A stretch of 64,000 nucleotides of DNA, from NCBI GenBank assembly GCA_009377745.1, contig WHTK01000006.1, positions 62,001 through 126,000 of the forward strand, read 5' to 3'. The translations under genes were made by a program, and so were the position numbers. Below are positions 1-7,876 of this stretch, one piece after another (the first letter of the stretch is position 1; each line of letters begins with the position of its first letter). The stretch is from Dehalococcoidia bacterium. GTDB taxonomy: Bacteria; Chloroflexota; Dehalococcoidia; DSTF01; WHTK01. Under the pieces are notes generated by a model that saw nothing but the letters and a program-made list of their open reading frames with translations, was not told the origin of the DNA and ran no database searches.

Positions 1-6
1 GACGTT

Positions 7-381
7 TCAACCCAGGCTTTGGCCGCCGTGGGATGGCCGGCGATCCAGCTTAACCCCGGGCTGGGGAAGGGGAAGAACTTCCTGATAAACGACGTGACCG
101 CAACTGAAACAGGACCGGTCGCCGTTGGCGGGATCGGTCAATAGCCGGCCTTTACAGCGAGGGCATGGTTCTCTTCCAACTAGTAGCTGACTCAAGTTAT
201 GCCCTCCGATCGATGTTGCATAACCATACAGCATCGGCGTCTTACGTGGGTGGCCGAGGCAGCCGGACACCGGCCGGTCTGGCGTCCAGGAGAAGATATT
301 TTCTCGCCGGTTGAAGCATTTTTGCGGATCAGAGGCGAAGATTGCTTGATCGCCACTCGTAGGCTCATTCATGGTCTTCAC
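7..381 (-). CDS. Small zinc-ribbon protein, function unknown
   Basis: Up to 124 residues. The C-terminal half holds a treble-cleft-like zinc ribbon with C73-x2-C76 (CPRCKGRL) and C91-x2-C94 (CFSCGHVVY), which should bind one zinc ion. The N-terminal 50 residues are low in recognisable structure, and an internal ATG at 234 (M50, MLYGYATSIGG) could be the real start, giving a 75-residue protein. It points away from the acyl-CoA synthetase neighbour only by orientation: it is downstream of that gene on the same strand, about 50 bp away, so it could be its last operon member. I do not recognise a function; such stand-alone ribbons often act as nucleic-acid or protein adaptors, which is inference only. 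Confidence 0.55.
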   Translation of the reverse strand: MKTMNEPTSGDQAIFASDPQKCFNRRENIFSWTPDRPVSGCLGHPRKTPMLYGYATSIGGHNLSQLLVGREPCPRCKGRLLTDPANGDRSCFSCGHVVYQEVLPLPQPGVKLDRRPSHGGQSLG

Positions 382-433
382 CCTAGGCCCGGGTTACCGT
401 AAAGGCCGCCGGGCGGTCAGAGCTTGGCTGCCG

Positions 434-1936
434 TTAGCTCTGGGAGAGCTCCGTGACCAGCTGAGGCTTGATCACCTTGCCCATCGTGTTGCGGGGTAGG
501 GCATCGCGGAGCTCAAGCCGGCGCGGGTGCTTGTAGGCGGAGAGCTTGTCGGAGCACCAGTCGCGGACCTGCTTGAGATCCATCGATTCGCCGGGGCGCA
601 AGACGACGCAGGCTGTGATCACCTCGCCCCACTCCTCGCTGCGCACGCCGACCACGGCGACCTCGCTGACGGAAGGATGGCTGAGAATCTGCTCTTCGAT
701 CTCCAGGGCGGAGATCTTGTAGCCGGCACTCTTAATGATGTCTTGAGAGGCGCGGCCAAGGATCCGATAGTAGCCGTTGCGCAGCTCCGCGATGTCGCCG
801 GTCATGAAATAGCCGTCGCGGAAGGAGTCTCGCGTGGCTTCGGGGCGCTGCCAGTACTCGCTGAACAGGGATGCGCCGCGAACCCAGATCTCGCCCGGCT
901 GCTCGGGCGGCAGGTCGGCGCCGTCCTCGTCGACGATGCGGATGTCCATGGTCGGCAGCGGCTGGCCAACGGTGCCGGGCCGGCGCTCGCCCTCATAGGG
1001 ATTGGAGATCGCCATACCGATTTCGGTCATGCCGTAGCGCTCAAGCAGTATCTGGCCGGTGATCAGACGCCAGCGCTGGAAGAGGGTCTCCGGCAGCGCG
1101 GCGGAGCCGGAGACAGCCAGCCGCAGGGCTGCTGCACCCTGAGCCCAGGGATCACGTACTACCGGGTCCTCCGCCTCCCAGGCCTCGACGAGCTGGTGAT
1201 AGATCGTCGGTACAGCGTAGAAGACGGTAGCCTCGCGGGAGCTGAAGGTGCGCCAGACGTCTACGGCGTCGAACTTCGGCATGAGGCGGAGCTGGGCGCC
1301 GGCCCAGAGCGCGCCGATGGCGCCGTTGATCAGGCCGTGGACGTGGTGCAGGGGCAGGCAGTGCAGCAGGCGGTCGGCGTCATGCCACTGCCAGGCTTCG
1401 CGCAGTACCTCGACTTGGTTGATTAGGCTGGCATGGCTGTGGACGACTCCTTTGGGCCGGCCGGTGGTGCCGGAGGTGTAGAGCATGACGGCGGGCGCGT
1501 CGCTGGAGGGTGTGGCTAGCGAGCGGCGGGAGCTGTTGTCCAGCAAATGCAAGCGGTTGGAGACGTTGAAGCTCGCGCCCAGCGCCTTTGTCTCCTCGAT
1601 GCGCTCGGCATGGGTTGTAGGGTCGGAGATTAGGCGCTTGAGACCGGCGTCCTCGACCTGGTAGGCCAGTTCGCGGGCGGGAGCAAAGATCGAGAGCGGG
1701 ACGGCGACGCCTCCGGCTTCGAGGATGCCGAAGAACATGGCCAGCGTTTCCTTACTCGGGTCCATGAAAATGCCGATGCGCTCGCCCTCGATGCTGTCCT
1801 CGGCGCCGGCCAGAGCGCAGGCAGCGCTATCGACGTTTTCCGCCAGCTCCGCGTAAGTCCAGGCCCCGCGAGAATCGATGATCGCCGACTTGTTGGGGTG
1901 CTCCAGGCCTTTCTGCAGGTACGGCAGCTCTGGCAT
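434..1936 (-). CDS. Malonyl-CoA synthetase-like acyl-CoA ligase (ACSF3/MatB type)
   Basis: 500-residue adenylate-forming enzyme (ANL family). The P-loop TSGTTGRPKG lies at about 154-163, the A5 region reads LLERYGMTEIGMA, the hinge region is GYFMTGD...GRASQDIIKSAGYKI, and the A10 catalytic lysine is K487 (NTMGKVIKP). The segments LPLHHVHGLINGAIGALWAG and AVPTIYHQLVE resemble the mitochondrial malonyl-CoA synthetase ACSF3 and bacterial MatB from memory, so the likely reaction is ATP + malonate (or methylmalonate) + CoA to the acyl-CoA, AMP and PPi in the cytosol. It starts 3 bp after the stop of the ornithine cyclodeaminase-like gene, so the two are almost certainly co-transcribed. Substrate choice is inferred; another short or medium acid is possible. 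Confidence 0.85.
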   Translation of the reverse strand: MPELPYLQKGLEHPNKSAIIDSRGAWTYAELAENVDSAACALAGAEDSIEGERIGIFMDPSKETLAMFFGILEAGGVAVPLSIFAPARELAYQVEDAGLKRLISDPTTHAERIEETKALGASFNVSNRLHLLDNSSRRSLATPSSDAPAVMLYTSGTTGRPKGVVHSHASLINQVEVLREAWQWHDADRLLHCLPLHHVHGLINGAIGALWAGAQLRLMPKFDAVDVWRTFSSREATVFYAVPTIYHQLVEAWEAEDPVVRDPWAQGAAALRLAVSGSAALPETLFQRWRLITGQILLERYGMTEIGMAISNPYEGERRPGTVGQPLPTMDIRIVDEDGADLPPEQPGEIWVRGASLFSEYWQRPEATRDSFRDGYFMTGDIAELRNGYYRILGRASQDIIKSAGYKISALEIEEQILSHPSVSEVAVVGVRSEEWGEVITACVVLRPGESMDLKQVRDWCSDKLSAYKHPRRLELRDALPRNTMGKVIKPQLVTELSQS

Positions 1937-1939
1937 ACG

Positions 1940-2887
1940 TTAGAAGGGAAGCTGCTGGCCGATGCCCTGGGCCTTGGCCTTGCGCAGGACGTGGGCGTAG
2001 CCGGCCACATCCTCTATGCCGATGCCCTGGCTCTCGAACAGCGTGATCTCGTCCGCCGACTTGCGCTTCGCTTTGCCGCTGGCTACCTCATGGAGCTCGA
2101 CGGCGTCCTCCCAGCGAAAGGCGCCACTGGCCACGGCGGCGATCAGCTCGCCGCACTCCATCCTGGCCTGCTCCATGTTGTCGACCGCGATCAGGGCAGA
2201 ACGCTTGACGGTGGTCTCGTCGACTTCGAGCCGGCTGGGGCTGTTGCCCCCGGCCGCGTTGACGTGCATACCCGGCTCCAGCAGCGCGCCATCGAAGACC
2301 GGGGCGCTGGCGTTGGTGATCGTGATGATGATCTGGGAACCGCGCAGGGTGTCCTCGGTTGTGGCGGAGGGCTGCACATCGACGCCGAGGGTGTCGGCCA
2401 TCTGGCGCGCGAAGCGGCTGCGATTCTCCTCGGAGCGGCTGTAGACCTTGATTAGCTTGATCGGACGGACGGCGCAGACGGCCTGGAGCTGGGTGACGGC
2501 CTGTCGCCCGGTGCCGATACAGCCGACGACCGAAGCGTCCTCCAGCGCCATGTACTTAGTGGCGAGTCCGCTGGCGGCGCCGGTGCGGATCCAGGCCATG
2601 GCACTGGGCTCGATCAGGGCTTCGAGGGCGCCGTTCTCGGTGTTGTAAAAGACCGAGATGTTGGAGTGGCGCACGCCGTAAGCCTTGGAGTCGAGCACTG
2701 AGCCGCCCATCAGCGTCGCGCCGCCACCGCGACCACCTTCGCGTCCAGGGCCGAAGCGGATGCGCTGCCGGGCGATGTTCTCGACCAGGCCCTGCGATTC
2801 CTGCTTGAAGAGGTCGTCCATGACGTCGATGCACTCGTCCATGGGCATGAGCTTCATGACGTCATCGTTGCTCAGATAGATGGCCAT
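1940..2887 (-). CDS. Ornithine cyclodeaminase / mu-crystallin family NAD(P)-dependent enzyme
   Basis: 315 residues, the usual length for this family. A Rossmann nucleotide site is seen as GCIGTGRQAVTQLQA in the middle of the protein, followed by the family pattern KVYSRSEENRSRFA and the downstream blocks ALLEPGMHVNAAGGN and ALIAVDNMEQARMECGEL. Members include ornithine cyclodeaminase, alanine dehydrogenase, ketimine reductase and iminosuccinate reductase; they reduce or rearrange imines of amino acids in the cytosol. The sequence alone does not fix the substrate. It is the first gene of an operon with the malonyl-CoA synthetase-like gene (3 bp apart). An AGAGGA ribosome-binding site lies about 9 bases before the ATG. 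Confidence 0.85.
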   Translation of the reverse strand: MAIYLSNDDVMKLMPMDECIDVMDDLFKQESQGLVENIARQRIRFGPGREGGRGGGATLMGGSVLDSKAYGVRHSNISVFYNTENGALEALIEPSAMAWIRTGAASGLATKYMALEDASVVGCIGTGRQAVTQLQAVCAVRPIKLIKVYSRSEENRSRFARQMADTLGVDVQPSATTEDTLRGSQIIITITNASAPVFDGALLEPGMHVNAAGGNSPSRLEVDETTVKRSALIAVDNMEQARMECGELIAAVASGAFRWEDAVELHEVASGKAKRKSADEITLFESQGIGIEDVAGYAHVLRKAKAQGIGQQLPF

Positions 2888-2988
2888 CGGCTCGGTTCCT
2901 CTCTGTGGGTTTGCGGCCCGGAGCTAAGGTAGCGTGATTAAGCGGGCGTGGCCATCATAGTTGGCGCGGCGACGCGGTTCAAATCTGG

Positions 2989-4200
2989 TTAGATGCGGGT
3001 CAGGCGCCAGATGAGGCCGGCCTTTCGCAGGTCTTCGGCCAGGGTCAGCGGTACGCGACGCTCCTGCTCGCCCAGCTTGAGGTTTAGCCAGCCGACCTGG
3101 TCGCCGGCAGCGCGCGGGGCCTGAATAGCGTCGTACTCGACCGTGGTCTCCAGGGTCATGCCCGGCCAGAGCAGCATCTGCGCGTCCTCGCCGACAACGA
3201 CCTCGACATCACCGCCGCCCCACTCGGATCGGATGGTGCCGACGGGCTGGCCGGCCGAAACGACGCGCGCCGGCTGAAGCCCCTGGCCCAGCGACTGTAG
3301 GAGGCGCCGGGTTGCTTCAAAGGCGAGGGGGCGCGTCGGTTGGCCCATGACGATGCCGATGATATCGACCTGCTGGCCGTTGGCTTGACGCTTTGCCGCG
3401 AAGGCGAGGTTGCCGCCGGCCTCCTCCGTGAAGCCGGTCTTGATGCCGACCACGCCTTCCTGGCCCAGGAGCTGGTTCACAGCCGGGACAATGCCGATTC
3501 CGGTAAGACGTACCTGTGACATGGCTACGGTCTGGGCGAAGACAGGGTTTCGCATTGCGGCGCGGGCGAGTGTGAGCTGGTCTTGCGCCGTGCTGGTCGA
3601 AGCGGCGAGGAAGCCGCTGGCGTCGGCGTAGGTCGTGTTGGTCATGCCGAGAGCGCGGGCTTCCTCGTTCATCCTGGTAACGAAAGCCTGCTGCGTGCCG
3701 GCGTCCCAGGCTGCCAGAATCTCGGCGAAGTTGTTGGCGGAGGCAATGAGGAGGCCCTGCAGCATCTCGAGTTGGGTGAGCTGCATGCCCGCCGTAACGG
3801 GCAGTGTCGATTGGTCCTCGTTGAGCATTTGGAGGTAGCGCGCACCATTGGCCGCGGTCATCGTGAAGGTGGGGCCGGTCTCACCCGGCTGCAGGGGATG
3901 ATTCTTCAAGATGACATAAGCAGTCATCATCTTGGTCACGCTGGCAATCGGACGGCGTGCGTCTGGGTTTTGCATCCCCAGGACGCCGAGGCCATCGACG
4001 GCGATCATCGACGCGCCTGTGCTGGGGAGAGGGAGCTGATGTGGCTCACCAATGATGCTCGTGCTCGGGAAGGTGGTCGTCGCCGAGACGGCTGGCAGGC
4101 CGCGCAGCATCTGCACCGCGCCCAGCCCAAGGATGAGGAAGAGGGGGACGATGAAGACGAGAGGGCTGATCGTGGAACGACGGCGGTAGTCGTAGTACAC
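2989..4200 (-). CDS. D-alanyl-D-alanine carboxypeptidase (PBP5-type, peptidase S11)
   Basis: 403 residues. Residues 10-35 form a hydrophobic N-terminal anchor or signal peptide, placing the rest outside the membrane. The penicillin-binding motifs are in order: SxxK as S87-V-T-K90, SxN within ASANNFAE, and KTG within GIKTGFTEEAGGN. The last about 100 residues fit the beta-rich PBP5 C-terminal domain. It trims the terminal D-Ala from peptidoglycan stem peptides, controlling cross-linking. This gene is direct evidence of a peptidoglycan wall, unlike the wall-less Dehalococcoides. It is transcribed divergently from the DUF1269 gene, with about 180 bp between them. I see no amphipathic C-terminal anchor of the E. 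coli DacA type. Confidence 0.9.
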   Translation of the reverse strand: MYYDYRRRSTISPLVFIVPLFLILGLGAVQMLRGLPAVSATTTFPSTSIIGEPHQLPLPSTGASMIAVDGLGVLGMQNPDARRPIASVTKMMTAYVILKNHPLQPGETGPTFTMTAANGARYLQMLNEDQSTLPVTAGMQLTQLEMLQGLLIASANNFAEILAAWDAGTQQAFVTRMNEEARALGMTNTTYADASGFLAASTSTAQDQLTLARAAMRNPVFAQTVAMSQVRLTGIGIVPAVNQLLGQEGVVGIKTGFTEEAGGNLAFAAKRQANGQQVDIIGIVMGQPTRPLAFEATRRLLQSLGQGLQPARVVSAGQPVGTIRSEWGGGDVEVVVGEDAQMLLWPGMTLETTVEYDAIQAPRAAGDQVGWLNLKLGEQERRVPLTLAEDLRKAGLIWRLTRI

Positions 4201-4379
4201 GCAGCCAGTCTAGGCAGCGCGGCGGCTATGCGAAACCGGCGTTATCTCTCAGTAAGGCGGCAGGGGTTTTCGCAATGAGTCCGGGATCACGAGGGCTAAG
4301 GTCGCGCGAAGGCCGGGCTCGCCGTTTCATTGCAGTACGAGTAGAGATATCGCGGCCTAACCATGAAAGGGAGCTTGAG

Positions 4380-4964
4380 ATGACCAGAGAAGAGCCGATT
4401 GAGATAGTCGTTGCCGCTTTCCCCACCGAGGCGGGCGCCAAAAATGCGCTGCACGAGCTGGACGCTGCCAAGAAGCAAGGCGTCATTGGCATGAAGGATG
4501 CCGCCGTCCTGAGCCGGGACGCCTCTGACAAGCTGCACATCGCGGAAAGCGCGGACAAGGGTCTGGGCCGCGGTGCGCTGATCGGCGGAGTGGCAGGAGC
4601 GACCGTGGGTATCCTGGCAGGACCGGTGGGCTGGGCGGCGCTGGGTGGCGCGGCGGTTGGCGGGCTGGCAGCCAGGCTGCGCGATGGCGGCTTCCCGGAC
4701 GAGCGGCTGCGTCAGATGGGCGAGGGCCTCCGGCCAGGCTCATCGGCTCTGGTAGCCGTGATTGAGCATGTCTGGCTGGGGGATGTGGAGCGGATGCTGG
4801 CGGAAAAGGGCGCTGACCTCACTACCGAAGCAGTGGCAGCGGACATCGCCATGCAGCTCGACGAAGAGGCGCAGCGGGAGCAGCAAGGCGCCGGCCAGCA
4901 GATGCCCTCACCGCCAATGGGAGGCGAGCAGACGCAGGAGCAGCAGAAGGGCCAGATGAGCTAG
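4380..4964 (+). CDS. DUF1269 family membrane-associated protein
   Basis: 194 residues from the ATG at 4380, chosen because GGGAG sits 7 bases upstream and homologous-looking sequence begins there (EPIEIVVAAFPTEAGAKNA). The frame stays open upstream but with poor coding character. The N-terminal half resembles the DUF1269 alpha/beta domain; a glycine/alanine-rich hydrophobic hairpin follows (GALIGGVAGATVGILAGPVG and WAALGGAAVGGLAARL), similar to glycine-zipper membrane segments. The C-terminus is glutamine-rich and disordered. Function is unknown; such proteins are often stress associated. Its stop overlaps the end of the convergent small zinc-ribbon gene by 4 bp. Confidence 0.8.
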   Translation: MTREEPIEIVVAAFPTEAGAKNALHELDAAKKQGVIGMKDAAVLSRDASDKLHIAESADKGLGRGALIGGVAGATVGILAGPVGWAALGGAAVGGLAARLRDGGFPDERLRQMGEGLRPGSSALVAVIEHVWLGDVERMLAEKGADLTTEAVAADIAMQLDEEAQREQQGAGQQMPSPPMGGEQTQEQQKGQMS

Positions 4965-5185
4965 GTGTCCATCAGAGGGCCGTTGTAGGCGATGCCGTCC
5001 GGGTATATGACGCACTGCATCGCGCGGCAGTGCGGACAGGTGACGGCGACTATGAGGTCCTGGCTGATCGGCTCTGCCCACTGCAGGGCGCAGACACCAC
5101 AGCGGATCCACCAGCTGTCTTCGTCAATCTCGTAGACGTAGCAGCGGCGGAAGGTGCTTGGTCCCAGTTCGACCTGTTGTTCCAT
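4961..5185 (-). CDS. Small zinc-ribbon protein, function unknown
   Basis: 74 residues with two CxxC knuckles, C29-x2-C32 (RCGVC) and C50-x2-C53 (TCPHC), spaced as in a rubredoxin-like or zinc-ribbon fold that binds a single metal. There is no signal peptide. The gene converges with the DUF1269 gene and overlaps its stop by 4 bp. It lies downstream of the Rieske oxygenase at 5303-6583 on the same strand, about 117 bp away, so it could be co-transcribed. A role as a small electron carrier for that oxygenase is tempting, but the Cys spacing and the lack of the rubredoxin CPxCG signature argue against assigning it. Confidence 0.6.
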   Translation of the reverse strand: MEQQVELGPSTFRRCYVYEIDEDSWWIRCGVCALQWAEPISQDLIVAVTCPHCRAMQCVIYPDGIAYNGPLMDT

Positions 5186-5302
5186 GGTCGTAGCCTATTG
5201 CCCGCTCTTCTATTAGAACGATCCGAGGGCGTAAAACGTTAACCCAGGGCTTACCTTAGCGGACAAAACGCACGTGTGAGTCTATGAGCGCTGGTGCGGG
5301 TT

Positions 5303-6583
5303 CTAGTCCGTGCCGGCAGTCTGCCAGGACGCGATGACCTGCCTGTATAGCGCCTCGGCTTCCGGCGGCTGACCGGCGACATAGGGAAAGCCGTCCTCGG
5401 ATGAGATTGGTGTCCGGCCACCGTCGTCCGGCTCGATAGACCGATCCGTTAGACGCTGGCCGGTCATGGGCAGGGACAGGGCGCGATTGACGCGCGGGTC
5501 GCGGATCGTCGCTTTGGGTTCGCCGCCGTCGGCGACAAGGTCGACCTGGGCGAAGACCTTGGTCCGCATCATCACGAGGCCTTTGTCGGATTCCATGAGG
5601 TGCTCTTTCGTCCGGTCGACGACCGTGCCCTGGTTGAGCCAGATGACGAACTTGCGATTGAGCAGATGGCTGGTGAGCCAGCGCCCGGTCTTCTCGTCCG
5701 TGGTGGGGGCATACCAGTGCTGGTAGCGCTGCTCTTCCGGCAGAGGGCTGTTGCCCGGCGCTGGGCGGTCGATGAACCAGGCGACGTTGAGCGTATGCGT
5801 GTCGTCCATCGGCACGTTCCACTCGAAGTGGCAGGACTGTTTTGTGCCGCTGAAGACGCCGTTGGGCCAGATCGAGGTACGGCCGACGGTCCAATCCTCG
5901 GCGTCGATGGCGTCCTCGCGAGGGGCGCGGCGATAGATGAAGCCGTACTCGAACTCGTCGAAGTCCATCTCGACCTCCGGCGGCAGGGGTGGAGGCGGCC
6001 CGCGCTCGTCCTGCTGATCCAGCGAGTCGTTGATGCCCTCGTGCAGCCATTCGAGGTCGGCTGGGTCGATAGAGTTCTCCTGGCACTGGAACCAGTTGCA
6101 GGGCAGTAGAGTAAAGACGATTTGGACGAGGCCGTCTTCCCAGGTGAAGGGCTCCCAGTCCGGTACCAGCGGCGACGGTTCCGGGCCGAGGTAGGCCCAG
6201 ACTAGCCCGGCCTTTGTCGCCACTTTGTAGGCCTTGATCCTGACCTCGCCCGCGAAGGGTTTCTCTTCGAGGGGCTGATCCAGGCACTGGCCGGTCTCAT
6301 CGTAGAGCCAGCCGTGGCGATAGCAGCGAATGCCGCAGTCTTCGACCATGCCCTCGGAGAGGAAGCTGTGACGATGCCCGCAGCGCAGGTCGACGAGGCC
6401 GTAGGTACCGCTGAGGTCGCGATAGAGCGCCAGGTCCTCGCTCAGGAGCCGGATACGCTTCGTAGGATTGTCGTCCAGCTCCTTGACTGCGGCGACGGGG
6501 TGCCAGTAGCGGCGCAATAGGTTGCCCATCGGCGTGCCTGGCCCGGCCTCGGTCAGTGTGCGGTTCTCTTCGGCTGTCAGCAT
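5303..6583 (-). CDS. Rieske oxygenase-like protein with altered mononuclear iron site
   Basis: 426 residues, phthalate 4,5-dioxygenase-like architecture. The N-terminal Rieske domain is intact: C68-x-H70 and C87-x2-H90 (RCYRHGW) for a [2Fe-2S] cluster. In the catalytic domain, the bridging Asp is D173 but the first iron-binding His is replaced by Asp (D176 in IDPADLEWLH) while the second His (H181) remains. The third ligand, normally the Asp of a QD pair, aligns with K311 (NRKFVIWLNQG). The paralogue at 11309-12691 keeps all these residues. The protein may therefore be an electron-transfer, regulatory or differently metallated relative rather than a standard hydroxylase. No ferredoxin reductase gene is adjacent. 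Family assignment is firm; activity is doubtful. Confidence 0.85.
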   Translation of the reverse strand: MLTAEENRTLTEAGPGTPMGNLLRRYWHPVAAVKELDDNPTKRIRLLSEDLALYRDLSGTYGLVDLRCGHRHSFLSEGMVEDCGIRCYRHGWLYDETGQCLDQPLEEKPFAGEVRIKAYKVATKAGLVWAYLGPEPSPLVPDWEPFTWEDGLVQIVFTLLPCNWFQCQENSIDPADLEWLHEGINDSLDQQDERGPPPPLPPEVEMDFDEFEYGFIYRRAPREDAIDAEDWTVGRTSIWPNGVFSGTKQSCHFEWNVPMDDTHTLNVAWFIDRPAPGNSPLPEEQRYQHWYAPTTDEKTGRWLTSHLLNRKFVIWLNQGTVVDRTKEHLMESDKGLVMMRTKVFAQVDLVADGGEPKATIRDPRVNRALSLPMTGQRLTDRSIEPDDGGRTPISSEDGFPYVAGQPPEAEALYRQVIASWQTAGTD

Positions 6584-6749
6584 CTCCGTCTGATTCTACC
6601 TAATAGGGCACTCAAGCTGACATTCTGGACAGGACCGGGCGCTGATAATCCTCTTCCTCACAGGAGACGCCCTTCACCTCAGGAAGAATTGTCCGCGATC
6701 GGTCTGCCGTTTTCTGGGTAAATCGAATCTGAATCAAGGCTTTGTAGCG

Positions 6750-6778
6750 TTGACCGGGATGCGACTCGTGGCCATAAT
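6750..6778 (+). promoter_or_regulatory. Sigma70-type promoter of pheST
   Basis: TTGACC (6750-6755) and CATAAT (6773-6778) are separated by exactly 17 bp and lie about 60 bp before the pheS start. Transcription should begin near 6785. The short leader includes a 7-bp perfect inverted repeat, CTTAACG (6800-6806) with CGTTAAG (6817-6823), ending just before the ribosome-binding site. I see no T-box core sequence or Phe-rich leader peptide. Confidence 0.6.
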
Positions 6779-6837
6779 TGCCTTCTAAGACCTTCGGCTC
6801 TTAACGACTTCCCCGCCGTTAAGAAACAGGATTCGGT

Positions 6838-7869
6838 TTGGCTGATCTCGAAGCTTTACGCAGTCGCGCCCTGATCGAGCTATCGGCAGCAGGCGACGCA
6901 GCGGCATTGGACGCCTGGCGCCTAGCCTACCTGGGGCGGCAAGGGGCGGTGACGCGGGTCCTGCGCGGCCTGGGCGAGCTGCCGGCCGAAGAGCGGCGCG
7001 CCGTGGGGGCGATGGCGAACGCTATGCGGGCCGATCTGGAAGGTGCGCTGGCGCAAAGGCAAACCGAAGCGGAGAACGCCGCCATCGCTCAGATGGAGGC
7101 CGGTGGTATCGACGTGACGCTGCCGGGGCGCGAGGGCCTCGTCGGCCGGCTGCATCCGATCACGCAGACCCTGCGCGAGATGCTGGCAGCGCTGGGGGCG
7201 ATGGGCTTCCAGGTGGCCGAGGGTCCTGAGGTCGAGTGGGAGTACTACAACTTCGACGCGTTGCGGATCCCGTGGTACCACCCATCACGCGACTCGCAGG
7301 ACACGTTTTGGCTGGAGCAGAAGCCTGAGTCCGAGAAGCGGGTGCTGCTGCGCACCCAGACATCGCCGAACCAGATCCGGTTCATGGAGAAGAACCAGCC
7401 GCCGGTGCGCGTTGCGGTGCCAGGGCGGGTCTACCGCTTTGAGGCGACGGACGCCACGCACGAGTGGATGTTCCACCAGGTGGAGCTGCTGGCGGTGGAC
7501 GAGGGCATCTCCTTTAAGCACATGAAGGGCACATTGACCCAGTTCGCGCGGGCGCTGTTCGGGCAGGACCGGGAGGTGCGCTTCCGCTGCCATTACTTCC
7601 CCTTCGTCGAGCCGGGGGCCGAGGTCGATATCCAGTGCGGCCTGTGCGGCGGCGCCGGCTGTCGCTCCTGCGGCGGCGAGGGTTGGCTGGAGATCGCGGG
7701 GGCCGGGATGGTGCACCGGGAGATCCTCGAGAACGTTGGCTACGATGCGGACCGCTATACGGGCTTTGCCGCGGGCTTTGGCGTGGAACGGATCGCGATG
7801 CTGAGACACGGCATCGATGACATACGTAACTTCTACGCCAACGACCTGCGCTTTCTGAGACAGTTCTAA
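6838..7869 (+). CDS. pheS: Phenylalanyl-tRNA synthetase alpha subunit
   Basis: 343 residues, beginning with TTG at 6838 after AACAGG. It forms the alpha2beta2 enzyme with PheT and carries the class II catalytic core that charges tRNA-Phe. The N-terminal coiled-coil arm (about 1-90) is followed by GRLHPITQTLREM, then motif 2-like GRVYRFEATDATHEWMFHQ and motif 3-like GFGVERIAMLRHGIDD near the C-terminus, which ends in NDLRFLRQF as in most PheS. A four-Cys insertion (CGLCGGAGCRSCGGEGWLE) before the GMVH block is common in bacterial PheS of this type and may bind zinc. pheT follows 7 bp downstream. Confidence 0.97.
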   Translation: MADLEALRSRALIELSAAGDAAALDAWRLAYLGRQGAVTRVLRGLGELPAEERRAVGAMANAMRADLEGALAQRQTEAENAAIAQMEAGGIDVTLPGREGLVGRLHPITQTLREMLAALGAMGFQVAEGPEVEWEYYNFDALRIPWYHPSRDSQDTFWLEQKPESEKRVLLRTQTSPNQIRFMEKNQPPVRVAVPGRVYRFEATDATHEWMFHQVELLAVDEGISFKHMKGTLTQFARALFGQDREVRFRCHYFPFVEPGAEVDIQCGLCGGAGCRSCGGEGWLEIAGAGMVHREILENVGYDADRYTGFAAGFGVERIAMLRHGIDDIRNFYANDLRFLRQF

Positions 7870-7876
7870 GCTTCCC

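Noticed and set aside
2976..2985. GGTTCAAATC, like a tRNA T-arm
   Set aside because: No acceptor stem, anticodon arm or D-arm can be built around it; it is a chance match in a 100-bp gap.
4961..5185. Rubredoxin partner of the Rieske protein
   Set aside because: Has CxxC pairs but not the rubredoxin CPxCG signature or aromatic core; left as an unassigned zinc ribbon.
6584..6837. T-box or Phe-rich leader peptide upstream of pheS
   Set aside because: No T-box core sequence and no Phe-rich short frame; only a standard promoter and one small hairpin.
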